Shown here in pieces: positions 53,801 through 64,000 of a stretch of 64,000 nt of DNA (positions are counted from its first letter, which is position 1; every line of letters starts with the position of its first letter). The stretch spans positions 62,354,329-62,418,328 of the forward strand of contig OX457027.1 of assembly GCA_949752745.1 (NCBI GenBank). Reading direction: 5' to 3'. The position numbers and the translations under genes were made by a program. The stretch comes from Protula sp. h YS-2021 (taxonomy: Eukaryota; Annelida; Polychaeta; Sabellida; Serpulidae). The notes below the pieces were generated by a model that was not told the DNA's origin, did not search any database, and saw nothing but the letters and a program-made list of their open reading frames with translations.

Positions 53801-56800
53801 TATAAATAAACTTACATTAAGATAAAGTTGGCGACATAAACTGTATTTTCTGTCTGAGTAATATATTATTGGTACACATTGAGCACAGATAGCAGTCATT
53901 ACATACTTACACAGAAGCGATTTTACTTTTGTTGACTGGATATGATTGATTTGTAAGGATAATGCTAAAATGGTTTATATATCCGAGATTGGACCCAGGG
54001 TCGTTTTGGGACCCTGGATGTTTCTCTTCGACCAATTTGAAGTTCTCAGACGGGATAATCGGTTGCCAGTGCCTGACGTGCAAAGCTGCGAGTGAGTCAT
54101 CTCAAGTCTGTCATGATCAAGCACTTTCGAGTGTTCTGTTGATAGTGTAGTTAGTCCCCCGCCGCCGCGGTACGCGCGGAGCGGGGGACTTATAGAACGC
54201 TCGTTGTCCGTCTGGCTGTCCCCCACCAGTGCCCCCACTTTTGTACGCGCGGTTACTCACTCACGTTTCACCGCAGGCTTTTTATTTTTAGTGAGAAGTA
54301 ACAACATGTGTTGGAGTTGTGCGACCTCGGGTTATTTTTGAATTTGACAAAAAATTGATGAAACTGTGAAGCTTCAAACTTGACCAGATTTCTTGTTTGT
54401 TGGGCCACGATGCCCCCGCTTTTGTACGCGCGATTTCTCAGTCACCTTTAACCGCAGCCTTTTGATTTTTTGTGCGAAGTAATAACATATGTTGCAGTTG
54501 TGCGACCTGGATTTGACCATTATTTTTGAATTTGACCAGAAATTGACGAAGCTGAAACTTCAAACTGGTACCAAATTTTTTGTTTGTGGGGGTACTGTGG
54601 GAGCACTTTTGTACGCGATTTCTCAGTTCTTCTGCACGGCAGCCTTTTGAATTTTTATGGAGCGAAGGAATATATATTTATGATACTCATACTCTATAAT
54701 GTAAAAAAGTATTGCATAAAAGAGTTGTAAATTAGTCCTAAGAACAACAACACATTTTCCGTATGACCGCGATACCTGCATTGATAGTAATCCTCAATTT
54801 CTCGCGCGGGCGTGTGGTTTTTGATCCTGCAAAGCACCGCTAAACATTGTTCTTTTGACAGGAAAATGATAGTGTTAGTACAAGCAGAGAATTTGTGCGA
54901 TAAATTCATGATAGCAATTGTTACTGGTTCGATCAAATGCCAGCCGCAAGGAAAATCTCTTTTGAGTTCCTAACTTTGACCCGAGAGATATATCCATTTT
55001 TATGTTTTTTTTTAGGAGAAGCTGCATTAAAACGGAGCGTCGATGTGCAGAGACAGACACCCAAGTCTCCTGATTATGACCAGCCCTGCAAGAGATTGCG
55101 AGAAAGCCCTCCTGCCCCGCCGCCTTACACGTCACATAGTTCATCGTCGGCATCGCAGGAGGAATCGCGCAAGTGTCCATCCGCACATACGTAAGTCCTC
55201 AATTAAAGAAAAAAAAAACGAAAAAAAAAAAAAAGCTGCTAAATCTGAATAGCATTAAGCACACCTGCTTTTCCGCTGAGACCACTGGCTATTTTGTTTT
55301 GATTTGGATATTTTTTATTTCTAATAATAAACGGAGGTAAGGGTTTCCCAACTAAACTGCCCTTCCTACCCCCGAACACACACATATATACACACACAAA
55401 AGAACAATTGCAGGTACTTGGTTCAAAACTTAGCCCCAGGTTCTGTAGGACGATTCATAATTGGCGAATGATAAAACAAAAGGCAAGGAAAGTACACGTA
55501 CTTTCTTTTCTGTTGGCACGAAATAAGTTGAAACTCTGAGCTTGCGTCGTTCAGCCGACTACGCTTCTCCGCTGGGAGCAGTGAAATCGGCTTGTATACA
55601 TTCGCACCGAAAGCTGCCAGCTTAAAAGCAAAAGACTATTTTTTATTCGGTGGCTGTTTCTTTACAGCTCAAGTTTATCACACTCGAGGCTGTGATCTAC
55701 ATTTGCCAGATTTTAGACTGTCTAACAAGCCAAGTGTGGGCTGGAGAGAAACTGCACTGAAGTGGTTTTATGTTGCAAAAACAAAAAGAGAATTTTTTAG
55801 TTAATCGAGTACTCGTCTTGAACATGATTTGAGGAGATATGTTCAGTCTGTGTTCATCTTATCTTTCTGAACAAAAATAAATAAATAACCAACACCGTTA
55901 ACTTTGTTTTTGTGAATAGGGGGAAAAGAACAATGATTCAAATTGTAAGGAAAGCTGTATAGTCCAAAAAAAAAAAAAGGCTGTTGGGGCGTTTTCAAAA
56001 ACAGTTGTCATGGTTTTTTCAACTTCTACATATTCTTGTTATTTGTGGAGCTCGGAGGCGCGGTGGAGAGAGAAAAAGAACTTTCGTTCTTCATGTTATT
56101 GCGGCCACCTAAGACCAGTTTTCTTGTTGGTACGTTTCAGGTCGTATCCTAATAGCTTTGGATCTTCATCGCCACTGCCACCCAACTATTCATCACAACA
56201 ATTCATAACGTCATCACAGATTCTTACGTCATCGCAACATGGCCGCTCAACTACCAATCAAAATGGTTCTAGTCAACAACCGTGGCAACCGTTTGCGACT
56301 GAACGGGCGCACCCATCACAGAGACTGGCGTCACTTCCGGCTCAGAGCTTCCCCTTGCCAGAACGCACGGATAACAACACACCGCTGAACCTAACTGTAT
56401 CTGCCGCGCACGCCAGACAGGCGTCTGTACCGCGTGCTTCAGTCATTACGCAGGCGTCGAGTCGCGGCGAGGATTCAAGCAGCCCTGGGGTGCCGGAGAA
56501 AGTGGCCGGCAGGCGCGTCATGACCTATAATGGCATGGTCTTCTACCCTACGCCCGTGCACGGGGCGAGCTTGCCAAACATGGAGGCGAAAACGCACCGG
56601 GATGTGGATTCAGGTTGATATATTTTTTTTTATTTATTTCGGTGAATCTTTTCACAGCATATGGCCTTGTATACGCGACTGTTGTTAAAAACGCCTGTGG
56701 CAATTTTTTCTGAAAACATTCCACGATGTATTAAAATAAAATTGGTGGGTAGTATTACGTAGGCAAAACCTTGAAAGTTTGCTCACAGCTGAAGTCTATT

Positions 56801-58805
56801 TATATGAAGTACATATGTGGTTGTGAATTTTAAATATTCCTACATCCTCGTCTCATGAAAACAACACCAGCTGTTATTGAAGTTCCTTTTTTTCGGCTGT
56901 GCGTCAGGATCGGTGACATGCATTTCGTGTGTCACTTCCTGTAAACTACTTCAGAAAAAGTTGACGGTGAAGTCACGATGATAACATCGGACTTACTTTG
57001 ACATATGAAAAAAAAATAGCCAAAAAATTGACAGTAATGATCTGCTAAAAAGCGGATAAAAATAAGCTGGAGTAGATATGATTCAGGTGTGGTAGAAATG
57101 ACCACCACTATCACAGCTGTGTACTTTTTCGTGATGTAATGCAGTCTGATCCTTCTAAGTACTTCCTCTAATGCAGTAGTGACTAAGAATCATTTGAAGT
57201 TATGACTATGTGGGGTAAAGCAAAGTAAACATATGTCATCGCCAATGTCTTTGTTTTTACAAGTGATAAAGGCTAATCGGTCATGCGCATGTATAGGGGA
57301 AATATATGTGACGGTAGATCTGGTAGATAATACAGTGTCTTATGAATAATCAATATGGACCCTATCACAGAATATTATACAATAAGCTCACAGGAAGTAG
57401 GTCATTCGGTTCTTGGTAAGCAACTGGAAATTCAATGGGCAAAATTAATCTATAAACCTTGAAATGAAAGGGGATCCTAGATTACTTGACTTGTCCATCG
57501 TGGTGTTTTGTGCTTGCTTACGCTTAGTTTGGTTTGAAGTGATTTCCTTCTTTCTTTAGTTGCTGTCTGATGAAGAAAGGGGCTGTGACCATTAAAGTGA
57601 ATTTAAACGTATATGGGACGGTTATATGACCATGTAAACCCATGAAATCTTAAGTATAACAAGTTAGTTACCAACGTTAAGTAAAATCCTTAACATCAGT
57701 GTTAATTTACTTACACCACTTACACTCACCCAAGCGCGCCCATTGGCGTATGGTGTAGCGGCAAAAAAAAGTTTCCTAAGTTAGTGTATAAGTTAAAGCT
57801 GTTCGTTTCTTTTCTTTTTTTTTTCGAATTTTCTGGCCATTTATTGCCCGGAAGTTGTATCGAAGTTACTTTGTTTTCAGACACGTGCGACCCAGCGATA
57901 GAGGAGCACTTCCGGCGTTCCCTTGGCAGTGCGTATCCGGAGTATATGTCTCGCTCCTCCTCCGCCTCGCCGCGTACCCCAACGCCGCCGCGATGCCCGT
58001 CCGCCATGCATAAACCTACGGGTGGCGATGCAAACGTACTGGCGGAATCACAAGTCAAACTGGTCACGGTGTCGGGTATGTTTAACTTATTTATTTTCAC
58101 ATTACAAACAAAAAGAATAATCAATAAAACCAGTCAAAGTTAAAAAAAAACAACAAAAAAACAACTATTTAAAACTTTCAGGGTGGGATGAGTTGGTATG
58201 AAAAAAGTGGGATGAGTTGGCATTGGGATGAGTTGGCATTGGGATGAGTTGACCAAACCCCAGTTAAATTTACCGAATTGGTTTTACTCTGCAGCCCTTG
58301 GTCCTGAGGTTTTAATTCCTACGCAACGCTATACGCTGGGCGTTCCTACCATTGGTAAATGTAATCAAAATATTCTTGGCGCGTTGTTGTTTACTCTGCA
58401 TCTAATTTTTAGGGACCAGTCGTTTCATCATTCCTTTAAGTAAAATAGGATCGTCTGATATTTTCCGGGTAGATTAGGCTTGCACGTTTTGAGAGTCATA
58501 ATTCTAGTTTAAAATACTTTAGCGTAAACATGGAATGAATTGTCAATTGCATGCGATTATGTGTTTTTTCATAAATTGCAGGTACAGTGGATGAGCATTT
58601 CGCAAAGGCATTGGGTAAACAAACTTGGAGACAAATTCAAGTACAAACGGAAGCCGAACATGACAGTAATTCAGTTGACGAACATTTCACCAAAGCCCTG
58701 GGCGACACCTGGTTACGCATTAAGGCCGGGCGTGACGTCAGCACGTCCCCACATAGCTACGACAGGTCAACCGTCAACATGACGTATCCGCACGTAAATG
58801 AGTGA
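44881..58805 (+). CDS. VGLL4: VGLL4, vestigial-like protein 4 / Tgi orthologue
   Basis: Nuclear TEAD-binding co-repressor opposing YAP/Yorkie in Hippo signalling. Exons: 44881-44962, 55016-55190, 56141-56613, 57881-58075, 58582-58805 (TGA at 58803); phases agree, 382 residues. The N-terminus METPLDVLSRAASMIQNEE followed by REAALKR matches one VGLL4 isoform start. Exon 2 has a basic KRLRES stretch and PPPY; exon 3 has PPNY, so two PPxY WW-ligands as in fly Tgi. Exon 4 has TDU1 (CDPAIEEHFRRSLG). Exon 5 has two more TDU motifs, TVDEHFAKALGKQTWRQIQ and SVDEHFTKALGDTWLRIK; vertebrate VGLL4 has two TDUs in all. The start used is the first in-frame ATG of the exon; METPL eight codons later is an alternative. 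The first intron is 10 kb and rich in mobile elements. The donor after 56613 is gttgat, non-consensus but phase-correct. Confidence 0.95.
44963..46504. other. Start of VGLL4 intron 1, no feature
   Basis: AT-rich sequence without a recognisable gene or repeat. Confidence 0.5.
46505..46810 (+). mobile_element. tRNA-derived SINE, probably two partial copies in tandem
   Basis: ATAGTGTAAGGTGTGTGGATGATAATCACGAGGCCGTGGGTTCAAGCCC resembles a tRNA A box/anticodon/B box run. A second B-box-like GAGTTCAAGCCCC lies at about 46700. The tail TTTGCTTGCCTGCTGTATTTGTAGTGCTGCTGTAAGGTACGT matches the tail of the SINE at 48225-48445. Confidence 0.65.
47256..48162. mobile_element. Ginger1-like DNA transposon, 907 bp, CCGG target duplication
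   Basis: The ends are TGTGAGATGTAGA...and...TCTACATATCACA, starting TGT and ending ACA. Imperfect terminal inverted repeats run about 130 bp and are rich in TTGACCCCC and GTAATATTGACCCCCTCTATG. Flanking CCGG at 47252-47255 and 48163-48166 is the target duplication. The neighbouring repeat unit shows the empty site. Ginger1 elements are described with Gypsy-integrase-like transposase, TGT ends and CCGG or CCGT duplications. The interior keeps a broken integrase relic. Confidence 0.85.
47420..47724 (-). pseudogene. Relic of a Ginger1/Gypsy-type integrase N-terminus
   Basis: On the minus strand one frame encodes KRNFRRKCAKFCVVNGTVHY and RRVISETEIR, typical of the region before the integrase zinc finger. 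Near 47520 the similarity moves to another frame, which gives HSEPTSGHLRINKT and KIMSRYFW, the His-His side of an HHCC finger. So there is a frameshift, and the DDE catalytic core is absent from the 907-bp element. Non-functional. Confidence 0.7.
48225..48445 (+). mobile_element. tRNA-derived SINE
   Basis: The head TCTATAGCTGAAGGGGTAGGG, TTGGACTAATGATTACC and GGTCACGGGTTCAAGCCTG fits a tRNA A box, anticodon arm and B box (GGTTCAAGCC). The tail TTTGCTTGTG...CATCTGTAGTGTTGCTCAAGGTGCGT is shared with 46730-46790, defining one SINE family. Confidence 0.75.
48446..50564. other. VGLL4 intron 1, no gene
   Basis: C and G homopolymers lie near 48776-48790 and 49905-49920. A block at 50085-50150 (ATAGCAGTCGGTGAAAGTATGTG...AGATTTTTAGCCTGTTT) matches 6010-6085. 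Otherwise nothing recognised. Confidence 0.5.
50568..50668. repeat. Minisatellite of three 28-29 bp units
   Basis: TAGCAGCTGTATTCGCCCCTCCCCC-like units begin at 50572, 50600 and 50629. The last is extended by a C run to about 50668. Confidence 0.9.
50720..51459. mobile_element. Mutator-like fold-back element, 740 bp, 10-bp TSD
   Basis: Flanked by a perfect direct repeat GTGTCGACAG at 50710-50719 and 51460-51469. The inverted ends share GGACGATTCAC(A) and continue as imperfect arrays of about 25-bp words (GGA(C/T)GATTCACCCAAAA..TTGGA) on both sides. The centre has three 24-bp-like units TTTTAGTGACTTGCG at 51050-51115. The long inverted repeats and 9-10 bp duplication fit Mutator-like elements. 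No transposase. Confidence 0.75.
51470..54152. other. VGLL4 intron 1, no gene recognised
   Basis: The first 60 bp contain GGACAGACAG and TAGTCCCCCGC, a scrap of a hairpin-headed repeat. The rest is AT-rich without protein-like frames. Confidence 0.45.
54153..54670 (+). repeat. Hairpin-headed repeat (TAGTCCCCCGCCGCC type)
   Basis: TCCCCCGCCGCCGCGGTACGCGCGGAGCGGGGGA forms a strong hairpin, followed by CTTATAGAACG and GTCCGTCTGGCTGTCC. Three units near 54241, 54420 and 54607 begin TTTTGTACGCGCG and carry TTTCTCAGTCAC. Confidence 0.8.
55191..57880. other. VGLL4 introns 2 and 3
   Basis: 55191-56140 and 56614-57880 flank exon 56141-56613. No nested gene or repeat family recognised, only A-rich tracts at 55205-55235 and 55965-55980. 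Confidence 0.55.
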
Positions 58806-59716
58806 TCATCAACATAGCATAGACATGATGAGAAATGGTGTTCTGGTTTTATATTCTAGGCAGCCCTTCCTTTCCATGGAATTCTTCCGATATCAATTCT
58901 ATGACTGAAACAAGTTAAATTCTATTTTGCATGTTATGTTTTGTGCCATTAGCCAACACATACAATGTCTCATGGTAATTTGTTAAAACACACTGGTGTC
59001 AACGCTCAAGGAAAAGCAACAGAACTCTAACCTGGATTTTTTTTGGACGAAAAATGATTATAGTGATCTGTTTTATTCAATGCAAGGCATGACGTCATGC
59101 TAGTGCAGCTTGGAGTTTAAAAAAAATAAGTGAGAGTGTGTTTTGATGCCTGTTTGCATGTTGAAGCTCGTGGCAGCAATTTCGTGTGAAGTACTTGCAT
59201 GGATTTCTCTCCCGAATGCCGAGCGAAGCCCTGAGAATGTGAGCGTAACAACTGAATTACTCACTTCGTGCGCTAGTCGTTTCTTGTCTGACGCTGTAAA
59301 TAAATCTCGAACGCACACCGCGTGTGAAGAGAGCAAGACAGAAATCCCTCTCGTTCTGGGAAGCAGGATTTAGTTACGAAAAGTAGACGTTTTTTTGCAA
59401 CCAGCTTGCCGACGCAGTTAAAATGCCTCTTTTCTGTTAAAACATATACGAGTGCATTGCAACGAGCATAGTATGAGTGACGTCTCCAAGAGACATTCAT
59501 CGTCACAGCCTGGATATGAATGTGTGCAGCAGGATTTAATATTGCATTGACTTTGTATTTGAGTGTTAATTTGAAAATACTGTTGGATAAAAAGTATAAT
59601 TCCATGCGAAACTGACAACACTGCGGTGTGATGTTTGTGTTAGAACGACTCTTATGCGGGCGTAAGATTTTTGTTGTGTTATTTAGTTTCGAGATCTAGG
59701 GTTCTGACCCTATGGC

Positions 59717-59794
59717 TGAATTTCACAACCCAAGTCCAGACCTGGTTTCCGTAAGCTATGGGAAGCCAGGTCTGGTCCCTGGGGGAGAAATTCA
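59717..59794 (+). other. Long hairpin in the VGLL4 3' UTR
   Basis: The inner arms 59736-59750 (CCAGACCTGGTTTCC) and 59761-59775 pair at 14 of 15 positions around a 10-nt loop. The outer arms TGAATTTC and GAAATTCA extend the fold to about 78 nt. It could be a structured UTR element, a pre-miRNA-like hairpin or the relic of a small fold-back repeat. Confidence 0.55.
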
Positions 59795-61211
59795 TCTACG
59801 AGTTTCATAACTTGAGTCTACATCATAGCTGTAGCGTAAGATTAAAAGCTGTCGTAAGAATAATGACATATTTTCAGTAACAGTATCCGAGTATATCTTT
59901 GTTTTAATTTCCCTGTTTAAATGTGACTGTAAATCTGTAAGAATCTTCATTTGCATAATATTGGGTTATTTGTTGACAATTTTGTTTCTGCGTCACAGGG
60001 ATAAAGATTGTTTTAAATGGGTTGTGAACGTCGGCTTGCTGTGCAACGTAAAGATTTCTCCAAAGTGTTAACTTAGAGTCTGGGGGGAGGGGGTAGGGGG
60101 GGGGGGTAAATGGCTTATTACAGTGCGGCATAAAAAATTCCCTACCAACCGTTATAGCAACTGTGCTATTTGGGCGATAGTAGCACACATGAGGATGCCT
60201 GTTAGTGGTACGAAAGGTTCTTTCGATTCTTTTAGTACTATTTAAATCATTTGTGAAGTTGTTCAAGACGAAAAGGCAAGCGCTATCTATCGCCTATTGC
60301 AGTCTCGATAGTAACACTTGAAACGCGAATGAAATTTGTTATTTTTAGCAAAGGTAATTAACTTCAACCCTTTGCTAATTTGTAGAAACAAATCTAAAAA
60401 TATGTACTAATACAGCTAGCGAGTGTATTGAATGTTATTTCATTAAAAAAGAAAAGTAAAGAACTAGTCAAGGGTTGCTTTGAGTGGGCGTAGAGAGTAA
60501 TGAAAGACGTATTGAATTATCAGTGCGAAAGAATTCAATTAGTTGTAAGTTATGTGTGCGTATTTTTCGCGTGCACTTACGCTATCGGATGATTTCAGAA
60601 AGGAATGTGGGTGTTGGGTCTATAGTTGTATTTGCATTGCCTCGGCTGTGGTTACATTTTAAGTGTTTGTACATATTCCATTATGACTAAAACAAGTCGT
60701 TGTATTTTTTTTCGGCCTCGCGGGGATAGAAATATTTTTAGGTGAACACAAACACGTGAAATATTCTCACATAAAAATGTTTGCTGTGTTGCGCACAATG
60801 GCTAACATTATGCACGTTGTGGTTACATTCTAATGCTTTTATCGTGTTTATGAACTGGGGCGCTGTTTAATTGCGCATGATCAAATTCCTTTACATTTGT
60901 TTCATGAGAACGTTATAAAACTGTTGTGTTCATACATCAAAGCTATTTACCACGGTTTTGAGTTTATCCTTTAGTGTTTGTTGTTATTGCTTAAATATTG
61001 AAGGGTAATGCGTGCATGGTGAAAGAGTGTAAGTGAAAAGGTTTCTGGATAGAATTTTAAAAGTATGTTGTAAGAAGTTGCCAAATTTTTGTTAGTATTT
61101 GCATACCCGATGTCTATATTTCTGTCGTTTCGATTTATTTCTGTAAACATATTATGTACATATGTTTCCTCTGATTATTTATTCGTCCTTTCTGTGAAAA
61201 AATGAATTCGA

Positions 61212-61217
61212 AATAAA
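61212..61217 (+). terminator. Candidate poly(A) signal of VGLL4
   Basis: AATAAA in an AT-rich context 2.4 kb after the stop codon. Chosen as the clearest signal near the end of the gene-free tail; earlier alternatives are possible. Confidence 0.35.
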
Positions 61218-61230
61218 AAATCGTGAACAA

Positions 61231-63328
61231 AGATTACTTATTTTTTCCCCGTTTGACGCCCAGTATGAACAAGTTTTCTGCAAAGCGTGAACGAAGCTGA
61301 TATCTCTGTTGATGAGGCAGTTGGCTTATAATCTCTACCCCTCTATTTTACTATATTAAGGGTTTCATTGTGCCCTTAAAACTGAGCGAAAAGAGCAAAA
61401 AGTATTAAAATGTAGGGTGCAGTAGTTTGTCTGTTCGTCCGTCGGCCGTGCCGGCCTTGAAAACAAGGAAAGTGGAACAGCCGTATACAAACTGCTTGAC
61501 TACACTCGATATCCCCTTTCCTAATACAAATATATAAATTTATAAAAATTTTTATGCTGCACATTTTATTAATCTGTTCAGGCAAAAAAAGTGCAATACA
61601 GAACACCTTTTTGTAAAATTTATTGGAAAATATTCTGCTTTATTTTTCTACGTCAGCGATAACGCGTATAAAATATGTGTAGCATCAGGTTATTTTCTAA
61701 ATAAACCAAACATGGGATTGCTTTTTTTTTTCATTCGAGAATAAAAAAACGGACAAAACTGGAGTTTGGAAAGCGTGAGTTAGAGTATGTAGGTTTTAAG
61801 GAACTTAACCTTGGCGATAACAAAATAAATCGTGAGGTTATAGATAGTGAGAAATATACGATGTTTTATGATGATGTTTTTTTTAAATAAAAAAAGGAGA
61901 ATTCGTAAAAAAGGGGGTGCAAGTTGGAAAAATATGGAATTTATCGCAGCGTTTTGTAGAGGTAAATTCTCCGAAACTGTTATCCCACTGTCGCCAGAAT
62001 CTGGATTAAGCAGTTGCTTACTAACACTGCACTCTTGTTAATAATAATACAATAATAATAACAACAATGCGTCGAGGGTTTGGTAGCTCTGAAGCTAAGG
62101 CTTTTTACGACTTATAATTCAACTTTTAGCATTTTTATGAAAAAACAAGCAAACTGGAGGGGTTTATTTAAAAAGTGTCACAGTATAGTTGAACCGCGAA
62201 CGCCAAATTGCTCTTTTCAAAACTTTCCGCCGTAACAGTTACATTTTCCAGCATTATCCTAATTATCCTAAAACGCGTAACATACGGAGTTGCAAATACC
62301 CTAGGCTGCATTAAGGCCTAGACTAAGGCAGAATATTTTACTCGTAAAGTTCAACAAAAAAAATCAGCTTAAAAAGTTCTGCCAGTTATCCACAGACCCA
62401 CTTGTTTGTAAACATTCCAAATCACAGACTAGAAATATTCACACAATAATCTTACTGTCTGAGAATATATTGTGTTCGTGTACAAATGACGATCTATGGA
62501 ATCTCACTTAATTTAAAATCATCCCAAAGTGCCTTAAATTTATTTCCCAAAATCTTATTTCTGTGCTGCATTCACTTTCTCAAAATAGCTGTGCTGTCCA
62601 ACCCCCCCCCCCCCCTCCTCAAAAAAAAAAAAAAAGCTACACGTGATGTTTAAACGCCCTGTCCAGAGTCATTCCCATGCAACAAGAATCTAGTCTTTAG
62701 AACAGAGGACAGAAATGGGTGACGGTTGTTTAGGGGGTGGCCCAAAGGTTGTTCTAACAGAACTTATAGTATTTTGTCGGGGGATCTACGACCGCGTCAT
62801 AACCCCGGGTAGATCGTCGAAGTCAAACTATTTATAGGCCACAAAACGCCACACTTTCTACTTTATAGGTGGAATTTATATGTTTAAAAAAAAAAGGAAA
62901 TTTTTAATTTTGCAAGTGAATATTTGTGTCTTAATTATTATTTTAAGATATCATTCAGTTAAGTAACATGTTATCAATAAAATTCACAGCAAGATAGTAA
63001 ATGCACTTGAGGTATACATTCTTACGATCTGTACTTATTGGCCACCACAATTTAAGGTCAATTGCATGTGGAATGTCTTTGGACTTGTTAGTCACGGCTT
63101 TTGCAAATGCTGTAATCAGACTGGTAGACTCCCAAAGCAATCATTTTTCACGGCTGACTGCAGTGCAAAATTAAATATTGCAGTTATTTGTTATCAAACC
63201 GCCAATTAGAATATTTTTGACCGGTTGCGCAAATGTTGACCTTTTGTGGTCAATAATGCTTAATGTTGACTAAAAATAAGTAAATATTTGCTAATTGTAA
63301 TTCTGCCTCTCTCTCGAGCTGTCTCTTT

Positions 63329-63381
<53 letters not shown>

Positions 63382-64000
63382 CACCTCCTATGTGCCCTCC
63401 TGGGGTACCCCCTAAGTCATTTCCCATATATACCGACGGGCAGGACTGCGAAAGGCCTTGTGGGCATCCCTGGTTTCCCGTTGAGATGTAGGTCAGGCAT
63501 CTAAGGTAGCAATTGCCATTCCCTATCATCAAACCGGATATTTTTTGGTCGTCTGCATATCTGCGTGTGTAGGGCAAGTCTGCCAGATTAGGGAACCTGA
63601 TCTTACCCACCCCCACAGCGTTCAGCTAAAATGGCGACAAATTCAAAATTATTAGAACAATATAAATTATAAATCGTAAATAGATAAAACAAGGACGAAA
63701 AATGTGAGAATTTCAGGAGCGCGCAAATTGTTTCTACACTACTTCCGGAAAATATTCCTGGAAATCGACTTCATAATACCGGTATCCTGCGGCACCGGAT
63801 GACCCAAGGGTGGGTAATAATGGAGGGTGACCACACTATGATTGTCGCTGCCAAGATGGCGATTCTAGAGTGTAATTGTCCCGGGGTCTAAACATCGTCG
63901 ATGTTCCTGCGTCTGTACAACGTTGGGCGATAGACGCTGGTTCGACTTCTATTTGCAACATTTACGCAACGTTGATTGGATGTGGGAAACATCCCCAATT
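61231..64000. other. Downstream intergenic region, no gene recognised
   Basis: A relic of a GTCCGTCGGC repeat head lies at about 61425-61450. A C run and A run are at 62599-62634. A minus-strand frame at 62955-63140 looks mildly protein-like but lacks splice sites or a known motif. Confidence 0.45.
63337..63379. repeat. (CT)n microsatellite
   Basis: About 43 bp of uninterrupted CT dinucleotides with C-rich flanks. Confidence 0.95.

Larger units (their letters stand above)
58806..61230 (+). other. Probable 3' UTR of VGLL4
   Basis: There is no coding pattern after the stop. AATAAA at 61212-61217 is a plausible poly(A) signal. The stretch is AT-rich with many ATTTA-like runs, a G-rich tract near 60080-60110 and a strong hairpin at 59717-59794. 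The exact 3' end cannot be seen from sequence. Confidence 0.45.

Noticed and set aside
62955..63140. Minus-strand 61-codon frame that looks mildly protein-like
   Set aside because: No donor or acceptor in phase and no recognised motif.

Overview
This is a window of animal nuclear DNA: AT-rich, with spliced genes, long introns and many repeats. Two conserved single-copy genes set the frame. DCP1 (mRNA decapping cofactor) enters from the left edge already past its first exons and ends at 17125. VGLL4 (vestigial-like 4, a TEAD-binding Hippo-pathway repressor; Tgi in flies) starts at 44881 and ends at 58805. Both proteins look like those of a non-vertebrate animal. VGLL4 carries PPxY motifs like fly Tgi plus three TDU motifs. 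I cannot name the species; a marine invertebrate such as a mollusc is a guess based on the style of the repeats.

Layout. 1-5069: DCP1 intron holding a hairpin-headed tandem repeat and a 3.1-kb hAT-type element with a perfect 8-bp target-site duplication. 5070-17125: ten DCP1 exons separated by repeat-filled introns. 17126-30900: intergenic, with a palindrome-rich fold-back element (19760-21120), a tRNA-Ser-like sequence, several tandem repeats and a 2.2-kb repeat that is the inverted partner of one at 6.5-8.5 kb. 30934-40545: a tail-to-tail gene pair, a complete RecQ-like helicase on + and, on -, a long DUF6589-type protein with a SANT/Myb-like domain spliced onto its N-terminal side. 40.6-44.8 kb: tandem repeats and a diverged duplication. 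44881-58805: five coding exons of VGLL4; the 10-kb first intron holds tRNA-derived SINEs, a Ginger1-like element (TGT...ACA ends, CCGG target duplication, broken integrase relic) and a Mutator-like fold-back element. 58806-61.2 kb: probable VGLL4 3' UTR with a strong hairpin. 61.3-64 kb: no gene recognised.

DCP1 and VGLL4 are ordinary host genes with no functional link. The RecQ/DUF6589 pair is the least ordinary part. Both reading frames are intact, they converge, and the DUF6589 protein has features suggesting a transposase-like nuclease, so the pair may be an uncharacterised large DNA transposon or a domesticated remnant. No terminal repeats were found for it, so this is inference. A second theme is a set of repeats sharing one design: a short GC-rich hairpin, then (GTCCGTC)n-like sequence, then tandem units of about 140-190 bp with an ATATCTC-GAAAC-like core.
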